The position numbers were made by a program, and so were the translations under genes. The notes under the pieces are model-generated. The model had not been told where the DNA came from. It was given only the letters and a program-made list of their open reading frames with translations, and searched no databases. This document shows positions 7,848 through 16,788 of a DNA stretch of 64,000 nt, piece by piece. Each line of letters begins with the position of its first letter. Within the stretch, counting starts at the first letter, position 1. Source of the DNA: Planctomycetaceae bacterium. GTDB taxonomy: Bacteria; Planctomycetota; Planctomycetia; Planctomycetales; Planctomycetaceae. The stretch covers positions 88,013 through 152,012 of the forward strand of contig JAKFWA010000012.1 of the NCBI GenBank assembly GCA_021732995.1, read 5' to 3'.

Positions 7848-9920
7848 ATGAGGACATCGTTGCGACGATTTGTGGTGATTGCCTGGGCTGGCCTCGCGTG
7901 CTGCCTGATCGCGGCGGGAGTGATGCTGGCGGACAGTCCCAAGGTGGGAGCGATTCCGGCCACGGAGACCATTGGCGGTTGGGAGACGGCGTCACCTCGA
8001 GACGAGATCCGTCCGAACTTCGTTTTTGAACCTCAAGGAGGGCCGCAACGTGACGGCGCGCTCGTCATCAAGGCTCACGATTCCGTGGGAGATCAGGGCC
8101 ATTTCCGTAAGTCCTTCCCCGTGCAAGGCGGCAAGTTCTATCAGTTTCGAGCCGTGCGGAAGGCTGAGCACGTCGAGGTTCCGCGACGAAGTGTGATCGC
8201 TCGCATTGTCTGGAAGGATGAGCAAGGTACGCCAGTGTTGGCGGACGTTCCCGCCGGCCGCGAGCATGAAGGCGGATCTGTTCCTCAGGCCGAGCCCGAG
8301 CATCCGCTGGACGGAGCGACTGACGCCCATGGATGGACTCTGGTGACGGGGCTTTATCGGGCTCCGAGCAAAGCCCGGCAGGCGATTGTTGAGCTGCATT
8401 TGCAATGGGCGCCGTTGGGGCAAGTTTCCTGGAGTGGCATCCAACTCAAAGAGGCGGCCGCCCCGCCGAGTCGCAAGGTCCGCCTGGCGACCGTGCATTA
8501 CATGCCCTCTGGAAAATCGCCTCGAACAAACTGCGAAGAATGCGCGCCATTCATCGCCGATGCCGCGAAGCAGAAGGCGGACCTCGTGGTGCTGGGAGAA
8601 ACTGTTCCGTACGTTCGGCTGGGCAAGAAACCTCACGAGACGGCTGAGCCCGTTCCGGGTCCGACAACTTCGTACTTCGGCGAGGTTGCTCAGCAGCATC
8701 GAGTGCACATTGCGCTGAGCCTTTACGAGCGAGAGAGCAGCATTGTCTACAATACCGCTGTTCTGCTCGGGCCGGACGGCAAGCTGATTGGCAAGTATCG
8801 CAAGGTTTGTCTGCCACAGGCGGAGGTGGAATGGGGTGTCACACCGGGGCATGAGTACCCGGTCTTTGATACTCAGATTGGAAAAGTCGGAATGATGGTC
8901 TGTTACGACGGTTTCTACCCGGAAGTTGCTCGCGAATTGACCAACCGCGGCGCCGAAATCATCGCTTGGCCGGTCTGGGGCTGCAGTCCCCTGCTGGCTC
9001 AGGCTCGTGCGTGTGAGAATCATGTGTATGTCGTCAGCAGCACCTATAACGACATCAAGAACAACTGGATGTTGTCGGCTGTCTATGATCATTCCGGCAA
9101 AGCGATTGCCAAGGCCGAGCAATGGGGCGACGTTGCCATCGCCGAAGTGGATCTCAGTCAGCGACACTTCTGGCGAAATAACATGGGTGACTTCCGTTCA
9201 ATGGTTCAGCGCCATCGGCCCCTCTGGCAGGATACGCCAAGCGAGAGCGGAGCGGGTTCCAGTGACAGTCCGGCACCAAAAGCCCGGTCGAACGAAAAGA
9301 CTCCTCGCGAAAGCACGGCGAACGAACCTGCGAAGTCAGAGACTGCGAAGTCTGGCATGAAGACCGTGGCGATGCTGTTGTTCAAGGGCGTGGAACTGAT
9401 GGATTTCGCCGGTCCCGCTGAAGTCTTCATCGTGGCCGAGCGCGGTCGGGCTTTCCGGGTTGTCACCGTGGCAGAGAGCACATCACCGCTGAAGACGATG
9501 GGCGGCGTGACGGTAACCCCGGACTACAGCTTCGGGAACGCTCCTCCCGCTGACATCGTCGTTGTGCCTGGTGGCAATACGAGCGCGCTGGATCAGGCGG
9601 CTCGTGACTGGCTGAAAGGGGCGAGCGGCAAAGCCGAGATTACGATGTCGGTTTGCTACGGAGCTTTGGTTCTCGCGGACCTTGGCTTGCTGAACGGCAT
9701 CGACGCGACGACTCATCATTGGGCTCTGGATGAGCTCAAGCAGATTGCTCCAACTTGCAACGTCGTCACGGATAAACGGTTCGTGGATAGCGGTCGGATC
9801 ATCACAACGGCGGGCGTGACTGCCGGCATCGACGGTGCGTTGAGAATTGTCGAACGCACCCACGGTCCCGCTGCGGCCAAGTGGACTGCCCAAGAATGGA
9901 TGGAGCACCACCAGCGGTGA
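7848..9920 (+). CDS. exported nitrilase / DJ-1-PfpI fusion protein
   Basis: Protein of 690 residues with three parts. Residues 1-29 form a signal peptide or anchor. Residues about 40-205 look like a beta-rich domain similar to those placed before planctomycete hydrolases. Residues 211-460 are a carbon-nitrogen hydrolase (nitrilase superfamily) with the catalytic Glu251 (VVLGETVPY), Lys319 (KYRKVCLP) and Cys352 (MMVCYDGFYPE). After a Ser/Ala/Lys/Glu linker (about 460-503), residues 504-690 are a DJ-1/PfpI domain with the nucleophile-elbow Cys603 (MSVCYGALVLADLGLL) and FKGVELMDFAGPAEVF near its start. That C-terminal half is of the isonitrile-hydratase/AraC-N-terminal kind. The gene is divergent from the FAD oxidoreductase gene, with about 120 bases between them. 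Substrate unknown; both catalytic sites look intact. Confidence 0.85.
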   Translation: MRTSLRRFVVIAWAGLACCLIAAGVMLADSPKVGAIPATETIGGWETASPRDEIRPNFVFEPQGGPQRDGALVIKAHDSVGDQGHFRKSFPVQGGKFYQFRAVRKAEHVEVPRRSVIARIVWKDEQGTPVLADVPAGREHEGGSVPQAEPEHPLDGATDAHGWTLVTGLYRAPSKARQAIVELHLQWAPLGQVSWSGIQLKEAAAPPSRKVRLATVHYMPSGKSPRTNCEECAPFIADAAKQKADLVVLGETVPYVRLGKKPHETAEPVPGPTTSYFGEVAQQHRVHIALSLYERESSIVYNTAVLLGPDGKLIGKYRKVCLPQAEVEWGVTPGHEYPVFDTQIGKVGMMVCYDGFYPEVARELTNRGAEIIAWPVWGCSPLLAQARACENHVYVVSSTYNDIKNNWMLSAVYDHSGKAIAKAEQWGDVAIAEVDLSQRHFWRNNMGDFRSMVQRHRPLWQDTPSESGAGSSDSPAPKARSNEKTPRESTANEPAKSETAKSGMKTVAMLLFKGVELMDFAGPAEVFIVAERGRAFRVVTVAESTSPLKTMGGVTVTPDYSFGNAPPADIVVVPGGNTSALDQAARDWLKGASGKAEITMSVCYGALVLADLGLLNGIDATTHHWALDELKQIAPTCNVVTDKRFVDSGRIITTAGVTAGIDGALRIVERTHGPAAAKWTAQEWMEHHQR

Positions 9921-10030
9921 GTCAGCATGGCTGTGTTCAGTTCGGGCGCCGACCGACGTGACTCAGCCCTGCTGCTCAAACCTTCCAAACTTCACCAGCG
10001 GAATTTCTTACCAGAAGCTCAAGGGAGAGC

Positions 10031-10059
10031 TTGACGGTGTCGAGACCTTGGGATAAATA
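10031..10059 (+). promoter_or_regulatory. putative promoter of the Rrf2 regulator gene
   Basis: A -35-like TTGACG at 10031-10036 is followed after 17 bases by TAAATA at 10054-10059, about 50 bases before the chosen ATG at 10110. The -35 matches five of six consensus bases, the -10 only moderately. This is a reading by eye. Confidence 0.35.
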
Positions 10060-10109
10060 GCACCGTGTTGGTCGTGATTAGTTCTAAAGCCGAGGAGAGT
10101 AGCGAACCG

Positions 10110-10574
10110 ATGAGAATGTCACGAAAGTCGGATTATGCTCTCCGTGCTCTCTTTGACTTAGCAGAGAGATACGGGCAAGGGCCGATCTCGATTCGTGAGA
10201 TTGCTGAGCGGAATGACATTCCTCGACGGTTTCTTGAGCAAATCATGATCGAACTCAAGAACGCCGGCTGGGTGGTGAGTATTCCGGGGCGAGATGGTGG
10301 TTTCAAGCTGTCGGTCGCTCCAGATGAACTCACGATGGGCAAAGTAGTTAGGTTGTTTGACGGACTACTGGCTCCTATCGGTTGTGTGTCCGTAAGTGCG
10401 TATGAGCCCTGCAGCCAGGAGCGAACCTGTCGCTTCCGGCGCGTGCTCTTGGAGATTCGAAACTACACAACTCGCTTGATGGACAAGGCGACGTTGGCGT
10501 CAGTGCTGCTGGGTAAGCCTGTTCTCAGGGAAGAGGTTTTCGAGGCGGCGTTTATTTCGGGAGAGGGCATCTAG
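10110..10574 (+). CDS. Rrf2/CymR-family transcriptional regulator
   Basis: DNA-binding regulator of 154 residues. The winged helix-turn-helix is clear: MSRKSDYALRALFDLA at the start, SIREIAERNDIPRRFLEQI as the recognition region, and GWVVSIPGRDGGFKLS as the wing. A C-x8-C-x5-C cluster follows (IGCVSVSAYEPCSQERTC), the position where Rrf2 proteins such as IscR hold an Fe-S cluster, so redox or metal sensing is possible. Start ATG 10110 is preceded by GAGGAG; an upstream in-frame GTG at 10065 is possible but less likely. The gene heads the sulfate uptake and cysteine synthesis cluster, and CymR-type Rrf2 regulators control exactly such genes in Bacillus, so control of that cluster is the natural inference. 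An intrinsic terminator overlaps its stop. Confidence 0.9.
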   Translation: MRMSRKSDYALRALFDLAERYGQGPISIREIAERNDIPRRFLEQIMIELKNAGWVVSIPGRDGGFKLSVAPDELTMGKVVRLFDGLLAPIGCVSVSAYEPCSQERTCRFRRVLLEIRNYTTRLMDKATLASVLLGKPVLREEVFEAAFISGEGI

Positions 10575-10588
10575 CCCCTCTCTTTTTT
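10561..10588 (+). terminator. intrinsic terminator overlapping the Rrf2 stop codon
   Basis: GAGAGGG (10561-10567) pairs perfectly with CCCTCTC (10576-10582) across an eight-base loop and is followed by six T. The TAG stop at 10572-10574 lies in the loop, so the structure is part of the coding end. It should end transcription of the regulator gene and separate it from the sulfate operon 49 bases further on. Confidence 0.75.
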
Positions 10589-10619
10589 GAGGCCTAAATA
10601 ATCACCACCTAGATAGTGG
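10587..10619 (+). promoter_or_regulatory. candidate promoter and operator of the sulfate operon
   Basis: Only 48 bases separate the terminator from the sulfate-binding-protein start. Within them TTGAGG (10587-10592), 17 bases, then TAGATA (10610-10615) form a weak promoter. A small dyad CCAC (10605-10608) / GTGG (10616-10619) brackets the -10. If the Rrf2 protein represses this operon, this dyad is the likeliest site. Inference from position and symmetry only. Confidence 0.3.
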
Positions 10620-10636
10620 GTATTTCGGGGGATGCG

Positions 10637-11698
10637 ATGGCTGGTTTGAAGGGATTTGGGGTTTGCTCGTTGGCAGTGCTGCTCGTGTCCTTGGTTGGCT
10701 GTGGGGCGGAGTCCCCTGCTGGCAAACCGGAAGCGGGTCGCGCGCCGGCTTCAGCGGGTGCGAAGAACTACGAGCTCTTGAACGTCTCTTACGACCCGAC
10801 TCGCGAACTCTGGAAGGATCTCAATGGTGCCTTCGCCGCGCAGTACCAAAAGGATTCGGGCAACACGGTCGAGATCAAGCAGTCGCATGGTGGTTCGTCG
10901 AGCCAGGCTCGGGCGGTGATTGATGGCTTGGAAGCAGACGTTGTGACCTTGGCGATGTGGCAGGATACGGAGGCCATCAGCAAGAAGGGGCTCATCAAGG
11001 AAGGTTGGGAAGAGCGGCTGCCGAATCGATCGCTGCCCTACTCGTCAACGATCGTCTTCGTCGTCCGCAAAGGAAACCCCAAGGGAATCAAGGAGTGGAC
11101 TGACCTGGTTAAGGCGGATGTGCAGGTTATTACTCCGAATCCCAAAACCTCAGGTAATGGCAAGTTGAGCTTTCTTGCTGCCTGGGGTTCCGTCGTGCTG
11201 AACGGTGGCAGCGAGGATGATGCGCAGGCCTTCGTCAAGAAGCTCTACCTGAATGTGCCGGTGCTGGATACGGGAGCTCGCGGATCAACCACTACGTTTG
11301 CTCAAAAGGGAATCGGCGACGTGCACCTCGGGTGGGAGAACGAAGCCCGTCTGGAAGTTAAAGAAGCCAATGGTGATTTGGAAATTGTATACCCCAAGCA
11401 AAGCATCTTGGCTGAGCCACACATCGCTGTTGTGGATGGCAATGTAGATCGCAAGGGCACGCGAGAAGCTTCTGAGTCCTATTTGAAGTTTCTCTATACC
11501 GACGCGGGTCAGGAAATCATTGCCAAGCACTTTTACCGCCCTGCGGACGAAGCGATTTTGAAGAAGCACGCCGAAGCGTTTCCGCAAATTGACTTGTTCC
11601 CGATTACCAAAATTGCCGCCGGCTGGGACGAAGCTCAGAAGAAGTTCTTCGCTGAAGGCGCGTTGTTCGATGCCATCTATCAGCCGAGTGGCAAGTAA
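10637..11698 (+). CDS. sulfate-binding lipoprotein (first copy)
   Basis: Periplasmic sulfate-binding protein of 353 residues, feeding the CysTWA importer. I start it at ATG 10637, which has GGGGGA six bases upstream; a GTG at 10616 is in frame. The signal ends in the lipobox LVGC with Cys22 as lipidation site. The family hallmark LLNVSYDPTRELW is present, followed by IKQSHGGSSSQARAVIDGLEADVVTLA, which forms the sulfate pocket, then KTSGNGKLSFLAAWG and VLDTGARGSTTTFAQKGIGDV. A second, clearly paralogous copy lies downstream at 16789, so this operon carries two binding proteins on either side of the permease genes. The stop codon abuts the ATG of the next gene, indicating cotranscription. Confidence 0.93.
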   Translation: MAGLKGFGVCSLAVLLVSLVGCGAESPAGKPEAGRAPASAGAKNYELLNVSYDPTRELWKDLNGAFAAQYQKDSGNTVEIKQSHGGSSSQARAVIDGLEADVVTLAMWQDTEAISKKGLIKEGWEERLPNRSLPYSSTIVFVVRKGNPKGIKEWTDLVKADVQVITPNPKTSGNGKLSFLAAWGSVVLNGGSEDDAQAFVKKLYLNVPVLDTGARGSTTTFAQKGIGDVHLGWENEARLEVKEANGDLEIVYPKQSILAEPHIAVVDGNVDRKGTREASESYLKFLYTDAGQEIIAKHFYRPADEAILKKHAEAFPQIDLFPITKIAAGWDEAQKKFFAEGALFDAIYQPSGK

Positions 11699-13645
11699 AT
11701 GATTTCTGCGTATTCATCCCTGTCTGGCAAGGATCGCCGGACGCTTCCGAAGTCCAAGATCATGGTGTCGCCGTTGTCACATGCTAATCGATCCTTCGGA
11801 CGCTCGTCGCGCGCAGAGGGATTTGCTGGATCGGCAAATCCTGAGGGCTCCAGCAATGGTGTCTGGTGGGACGATGTTCTTGGCCAGGCGGAGCTGGCGA
11901 GAGATGAACTTGATACTGCTGCCGAAGGTGATATCAAGGCCGAATCAGATGTCAGCCCGGCTATCGAACCGTCCGTGCGTCCTCTGAGTGTTGAAGATGA
12001 ATTGTTAGCTGATCTTGATGAGGCCTTGGGCGCCGATTGTCCTGGACCAGCAGTGCAATCGGAACTCGAATCCAACGCCGATGATACGGCTTCCGATGGT
12101 GGTTCTGCTCTCGGGCCGACGGGTACTGAGGCCGCGGCGAATGTGTCGGTCTTGGATATTGTCTCCGAAGACCAACTTTTATTGGATGCAACGCCGGTTC
12201 ATTGCGCATCTGAAGCCGCTCTTGAATTCATTCCGGGCAACACGGATGTTGCAAAATCCACTGAGCCCCTTGAGGTTCCCGAGACATCTGGGCTGAGTGG
12301 GCTTGGCGCGCCGGCACCGGTTGTTTCACAACCGGTCGCCGGTGCGCCATCGCGCGAACCGCAACCAGTAGCTGCTCCATTTGCGGGACCAGTTGTATTA
12401 CCTTTCGCGCCTCCGTTCGTCGGTCAGGGGGGGCTACCTTTTGTGCCAGTCCCGCCTCCTCCGCCTGTAGCGTCAATTGAAGCTGCAGATATAAGTCTAA
12501 GAAATCAGTTAATCGCCTTGTTATCCAGCGCTGGTATGCCCGCGCTGCGAAACGTTGATGTGTTTGTAGAACGCGGTGTGATTTCGATTCGAGCAGTGGT
12601 TTCGAATCCGGTGCTCTTTCCGGCACCGAGAACGTCTACATTCGCTCCTGCGCCTTTTCCAATTCCGACTTCGGCCGGACTGCCCGTACCTGCGCCAGTT
12701 CTTCATCCTGCGGCATTTGGTCCGCCTCCTGGATGGGTGGTGCCTGGTATGCCGGGGCTGGCCCCTATGCCGGCGCCCATTGTTGCTCAGGCGAGTGCCG
12801 ACCAGGCCGCCGCAAAACCTCAGCCTCCACAGAATGAAATCCCTGTCCATCTACCTGACCCCTCGCTTTACCAGAGGGGCGACGGATCTGATGAAATCAG
12901 TCCTGCGAGTTTGGATGGTAATACAAATCTGGATCTGTCCGCGGAAACTGATGAGGCAATTCGGGACCGTATTGTTGCGAGTCTAGTTGCTACCAGTATT
13001 CCTGCGTTGTCCGAACTTCAAGTGACCGTTGAGGGTCAGTCAGTGACGCTGGAAGGTGTCGTTACCAGTCAGTACGAGCGTCAGATGGTACTGCAAATGG
13101 TGAAACGCGAGTGCGACGCCTGGCACGTTCGAAATGGTATTAATGTTGTTCCTCCCAGAGCGATTCGTTTCTCAATTACGGAATTCGCGAAGGATCTCTG
13201 GTCTGCTTATCGTGTTGAATTGTCTGTAATTGCCTGCTTGCTAATTGCCATTCTTAGTGTTATTGTGCCGTGGCCCAAATGGGCCCCCGCGACGACCTAT
13301 CAGGTTGCTGTGTCAGCGACGCTTGGTCAAGAACCGATGACAGGGGCCGTGATATCCCTGCACCCGGATGGCTGGTCGTTGCCGGATGAGGCAGTTCCGA
13401 CCGGTCGAGTTGGCGCCGATGGAAAAGTAGTATTTACAACATTCGCAGATCGCGATGGTGTCCCCGCTGGCGAATATAGTGTGACGGCGAGCTGGAATAA
13501 GCTCGTGACACTGCCTGGCGGAGATTCGGTCAGAGGGCCGAATGTTGTGCCTGCCGTTTACGGTGATCCTGCAACTTCGCCGTTAAAGATAAAAATCGAA
13601 AGTAGCACCAAGGAACTGCCGCCGCTGGAGTTTCCTAAGAAGTGA
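11699..13645 (+). CDS. membrane protein with BON-like domains and transthyretin-like exterior domain
   Basis: Protein of 648 residues beginning directly after the sulfate-binding-protein stop. Residues 1-190 are acidic and low-complexity; 200-400 are rich in Pro, Ala and Val. A BON-like segment lies at about 262-305 (LRNQLIALLSSAG...VERGVISIRAVVS). A fuller BON domain is at about 417-482 (AIRDRIVASLV...VTVEGQSVTLEGVVTS...WHVRNGINVVPP). One membrane helix follows (about 506-527, SVIACLLIAILSVIVPW). Residues about 532-648 form an immunoglobulin/transthyretin-like domain (VAVSATLGQEPMTGAVISLHPDGW...AGEYSVTASW), as in small proteins often found beside planctomycete DUF1559 genes. The topology suggests a large cytoplasmic part and a short exported tail. 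An in-frame ATG at 11762 is an alternative start. Function unknown; its place inside the sulfate operon suggests a role with the importer or its envelope scaffold. Confidence 0.7.
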   Translation: MISAYSSLSGKDRRTLPKSKIMVSPLSHANRSFGRSSRAEGFAGSANPEGSSNGVWWDDVLGQAELARDELDTAAEGDIKAESDVSPAIEPSVRPLSVEDELLADLDEALGADCPGPAVQSELESNADDTASDGGSALGPTGTEAAANVSVLDIVSEDQLLLDATPVHCASEAALEFIPGNTDVAKSTEPLEVPETSGLSGLGAPAPVVSQPVAGAPSREPQPVAAPFAGPVVLPFAPPFVGQGGLPFVPVPPPPPVASIEAADISLRNQLIALLSSAGMPALRNVDVFVERGVISIRAVVSNPVLFPAPRTSTFAPAPFPIPTSAGLPVPAPVLHPAAFGPPPGWVVPGMPGLAPMPAPIVAQASADQAAAKPQPPQNEIPVHLPDPSLYQRGDGSDEISPASLDGNTNLDLSAETDEAIRDRIVASLVATSIPALSELQVTVEGQSVTLEGVVTSQYERQMVLQMVKRECDAWHVRNGINVVPPRAIRFSITEFAKDLWSAYRVELSVIACLLIAILSVIVPWPKWAPATTYQVAVSATLGQEPMTGAVISLHPDGWSLPDEAVPTGRVGADGKVVFTTFADRDGVPAGEYSVTASWNKLVTLPGGDSVRGPNVVPAVYGDPATSPLKIKIESSTKELPPLEFPKK

Positions 13646-13765
13646 TGAGCCTTGGCGCGGAGTTGGTGAACTGAGTGTAGTCGGCGGGATAAGAATTCGC
13701 CTGCCCTAATATTATGCCATGTTGCGTCTCATGGTGAGTTGTTAACTTTTCGAAAGGGATCTGTG

Positions 13766-14887
13766 ATGCAAGTGTTTCGTTCGCCTCGTTTGCAGGCAAA
13801 GTCGTCTCGTGAAGGATTCACGTTGATTGAACTGCTGGTTGTGATTGCAATTATCGCCGTGTTGGCTGGCTTGTTGCTGCCAGCGGTGCAGTCGGCTCGC
13901 GAGTCGGCCCGCCGCGCTCAGTGCATCAACAATCAGAAGCAGATCGGCATCGCGATCCACTCTTTCCACGATTCAAAGGGGCATCTGCCGAGCAGCGTCC
14001 GCCCTGGAGCCACTTCCACCGTGCGTGAAGGTGTCTTTGTTCGACTGCTGCCATATCTCGATCAGAAGTCGCTTTACGACCAGTACGACAATTCAGTGAC
14101 TTGGAGTGCGGCGGTGAATCTCCCCATCAGCAGCACCCGTATCAAGACCTACGAGTGCCCGAGTTCGCCGAAGCAGGGTAACCAGTTTGACCACGCTCCT
14201 GACCTTAACGGCACGGCCGCGGGGTCTTACAGCGGGGCCACGAACTGGGAGGGGATTGTGGCCGTGGGTGACTATGGTGCGTCTCTGGGTGTTGACAATC
14301 GTCTCACCGATACCACGTATGTCACTAACAAGGTGATCGCGAGTGATACCGCGACTTCGGGCGGCACTGCCGGTGGCGTGAACACATTGACCAATGGATT
14401 GCTGCCCAAGAACTCAAAGATCAACTTCTCGGAAGTGACCGATGGTTTGACGAACACGATTGCTATTCTGGAGTCTGCTGGGCGGCCGTTCGTCTGGCGT
14501 CGTGGAGTTCGCGTCAGTGAGGATCTCAAGACCGATCACGTCAATGGTGGCGGTTGGGTTCGTCCGGCAAGTGATATTCTGTTTGCCGGATCGACCAAGG
14601 ACGGCGTGACGATTCCTGCCACGACCTACGCGACAGCTTCAGTGGGTAAGACTAACGGCTTTAACCACGCTGGCGAGGCTTATACAACTCCCGGTAACGG
14701 CTACACGGTTTCCGGCTACGGAACCGAGGGTTCAAGCCAGCCTTATGGTTTCCACAACGGCGGATTCACAGTGCTTCTCGGTGATGGGTCCTCACGCTTT
14801 ATCTCCGAAGATATTGCGTTCAACGTGTTTGCTGCGTTGATTACTCGCGCTGATGCTGGCAAAGAAGTCAAGATCGGCGACTACTAA
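13766..14887 (+). CDS. DUF1559 pseudopilin-like protein inside the sulfate operon
   Basis: Protein of 373 residues. It has a type IV prepilin N terminus: a basic leader, then [34 protein letters not shown], cleaved and methylated by prepilin peptidase in this class. The DUF1559 body follows, with [30 protein letters not shown] and the conserved end [23 protein letters not shown]. The start ATG at 13766 has AAGGGA upstream; a TTG at 13739 is possible. DUF1559 proteins are greatly expanded in planctomycetes and are thought to be surface or envelope structural proteins. This copy sits between the BON membrane protein and the CysT permease gene, all on one strand with short gaps. Its role in sulfate uptake is unknown. 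Confidence 0.88.
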   Translation: MQVFRSPRLQAKSSREGFTLIELLVVIAIIAVLAGLLLPAVQSARESARRAQCINNQKQIGIAIHSFHDSKGHLPSSVRPGATSTVREGVFVRLLPYLDQKSLYDQYDNSVTWSAAVNLPISSTRIKTYECPSSPKQGNQFDHAPDLNGTAAGSYSGATNWEGIVAVGDYGASLGVDNRLTDTTYVTNKVIASDTATSGGTAGGVNTLTNGLLPKNSKINFSEVTDGLTNTIAILESAGRPFVWRRGVRVSEDLKTDHVNGGGWVRPASDILFAGSTKDGVTIPATTYATASVGKTNGFNHAGEAYTTPGNGYTVSGYGTEGSSQPYGFHNGGFTVLLGDGSSRFISEDIAFNVFAALITRADAGKEVKIGDY

Positions 14888-14938
14888 GCTGTTGTGTTCC
14901 TCTTTTCCGATCGCTGACCCGTCCACGGGAGGCTGTTA

Positions 14939-15766
14939 ATGTCACGACGAAAGTCACTGTCTGTGTTACCCGGTTTTCGACTGAGCTTGAGCTATACAAT
15001 CACATGGCTAGCTCTCTTACTCCTGCTGCCGCTGGCGGCCTGCTTGATGAAAGCCGGTTCGCTGAGCGGCGAGGAGTTCTGGAAAGCTGTTTGGACTGAA
15101 CGAACTCGAGCAGCGTATCTGTTGACCTTCGGGGTCTCACTGGCTGCCGCTGTCATTGATACGCTGCTGGGGTTGCTTCTCGCCTGGGTGCTCGTGCGGT
15201 ACGAGTTCTACGGGCGGCGTTTGATGGATTCTCTGATTGACCTGCCATTTGCATTGCCTACCGCCGTTGCTGGTCTGGTGTATTCAAATCTGTATGTGAA
15301 AAATGGTTGGCTGGGTCAGTTTTTGGTGCCGCTGGGCATTCAAGGCGCTTACAGCCGGCTGGCAATTGTCTTGGTGTTATCGTTTATCGGCCTCCCCTTC
15401 GTTGTCCGCACCGTACAGCCTGTACTGGAAACAATTGATGCGGACATCGAAGAGGCGGCCGCTTGTCTAGGCGCGACTCGCTGGCAGACGTTTTATCGAG
15501 TGATCCTACCCGCACTTTATCCGGCACTACTTACTGGTTTCACGCTGACGTTCGCCCGTGCGCTGGGTGAATATGGCTCGGTGGTCTTCGTATCCGGCAA
15601 TATGCCATTCAAGACGGAGATTGCACCGGTGTTGATCGTCGCTCGGCTGGAGGAATTTGCTTATGCGGAAGCTACGGCGATTGCTGTGGTACTGCTGGCG
15701 ATTTCGTTCGTGTTGTTAGGCGTGATCAATTTTCTGGAACGCTGGAATCAGCAACGCAGTACGTAA
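14939..15766 (+). CDS. cysT: sulfate ABC transporter permease CysT (CysU)
   Basis: Inner-membrane permease of 275 residues with six hydrophobic segments. The binding-protein-dependent transport motif EEAAACLGATRWQTFYRVILPALYPALLTG is intact; its EAA loop contacts CysA. The stretch FARALGEYGSVVFVSGN is the CysT-specific signature. It is followed after 78 bases by CysW, its partner subunit, and lies downstream of the pseudopilin gene. Length agrees with the family (about 275-280). Start ATG 14939 has GGGAGG close upstream. Confidence 0.93.
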   Translation: MSRRKSLSVLPGFRLSLSYTITWLALLLLLPLAACLMKAGSLSGEEFWKAVWTERTRAAYLLTFGVSLAAAVIDTLLGLLLAWVLVRYEFYGRRLMDSLIDLPFALPTAVAGLVYSNLYVKNGWLGQFLVPLGIQGAYSRLAIVLVLSFIGLPFVVRTVQPVLETIDADIEEAAACLGATRWQTFYRVILPALYPALLTGFTLTFARALGEYGSVVFVSGNMPFKTEIAPVLIVARLEEFAYAEATAIAVVLLAISFVLLGVINFLERWNQQRST

Positions 15767-15844
15767 CGGTTCTGCTCCGGTTTTCACGTAGTGCTGTAGC
15801 TCGCCTGTATTGCTGATAAAAGTCGATCGTTGGGAATTGCTGAT

Positions 15845-16738
15845 ATGATGCCACAGAAGTCAACTGTCGCCAGTTCAACCGCCAGGCATGCAGCCAGTCG
15901 CGAGGATCCCGTCTGGGTGCGAGTTCTGTTGATCGGGCTGGCGTTTCTGGTGATTGGAGTGCTGATTGTTATTCCGGTTGCGAACGTGTTCTATCAGGCA
16001 TTCCGCGGCGGAGCGGGCGTTTACTGGAAGAATCTGGTATCGGATCCGGACACTCGGCATTCGATCTTCCTGACGCTGACGGTGGCTCCAGTGGCTGTCG
16101 CCTTGAATGTCGTGTTTGGAGTTGCCGCGGCGTGGCTGATTACGCGTTTCAAATTTCCGGGACGTACATTTCTCACAACGTTACTGGATCTGCCATTTGC
16201 AATTTCACCGGTGGTGGCCGGCTTGATGTTTATGTTGATGTTCGGTCTGCAGGGGTACATGGGGCCGTGGCTTAGAGATCATGGAATCAAGATCGTATTT
16301 GCATATCCAGGACTCGTGCTTGTGACGGCGTTTGTGACGATGCCTTTCATTGCCCGGGAGCTGATTCCCGTAATGGACGCGATTGGTTCTGATGAGGAGA
16401 TCGCGGCTGTAAGTCTGGGGGCTAATGGCTGGCAGACGTTCTGGCGAATTACAATTCCCAACATCAAATGGGGTTTGCTGTACGGTGTGATTCTTTGCAA
16501 TGCGCGAGCGATGGGTGAATTTGGAGCAGTGCATGTTGTGTCGGGGCATATCAGCGGTCAGACCGACACGATGCCGTTGCGCGTCGAGAAGCTGTTTCAG
16601 GAATATAACAATCCCGGTTCGTTTGCTGTGGCTTCGGTGCTGACCGCGCTCGCGATTGTGACACTGTTTTTGAAAATCTGGCTGGAGCATAAGACGTCGC
16701 ACGAGTTGGCCGAGGCTCGCGATGTTGGTGTGACTTGA
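15845..16738 (+). CDS. cysW: sulfate ABC transporter permease CysW
   Basis: Second permease subunit, 297 residues, six membrane segments. The EAA-type loop reads EEIAAVSLGANGWQTFWRITIPNIKWGLLYG, followed by NARAMGEFGAVHVVSGHISGQTDTMPLRVEKLFQEYN, which is diagnostic for CysW. I start it at the ATG at 15845 (GGGA upstream); a TTG at 15830 is in frame. With CysT it forms the transmembrane channel for sulfate and thiosulfate, energised by CysA. Confidence 0.93.
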   Translation: MMPQKSTVASSTARHAASREDPVWVRVLLIGLAFLVIGVLIVIPVANVFYQAFRGGAGVYWKNLVSDPDTRHSIFLTLTVAPVAVALNVVFGVAAAWLITRFKFPGRTFLTTLLDLPFAISPVVAGLMFMLMFGLQGYMGPWLRDHGIKIVFAYPGLVLVTAFVTMPFIARELIPVMDAIGSDEEIAAVSLGANGWQTFWRITIPNIKWGLLYGVILCNARAMGEFGAVHVVSGHISGQTDTMPLRVEKLFQEYNNPGSFAVASVLTALAIVTLFLKIWLEHKTSHELAEARDVGVT

Positions 16739-16788
16739 TCGCCGGAAGGCGTTTGATTTGTTTCCCTTGTCCCAAATAAGTGATTGTG

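Noticed and set aside
7992..9167. 391-codon frame antisense to the nitrilase/DJ-1 gene
   Set aside because: Mirror of codon bias in a strongly supported gene; no motifs or ribosome site.
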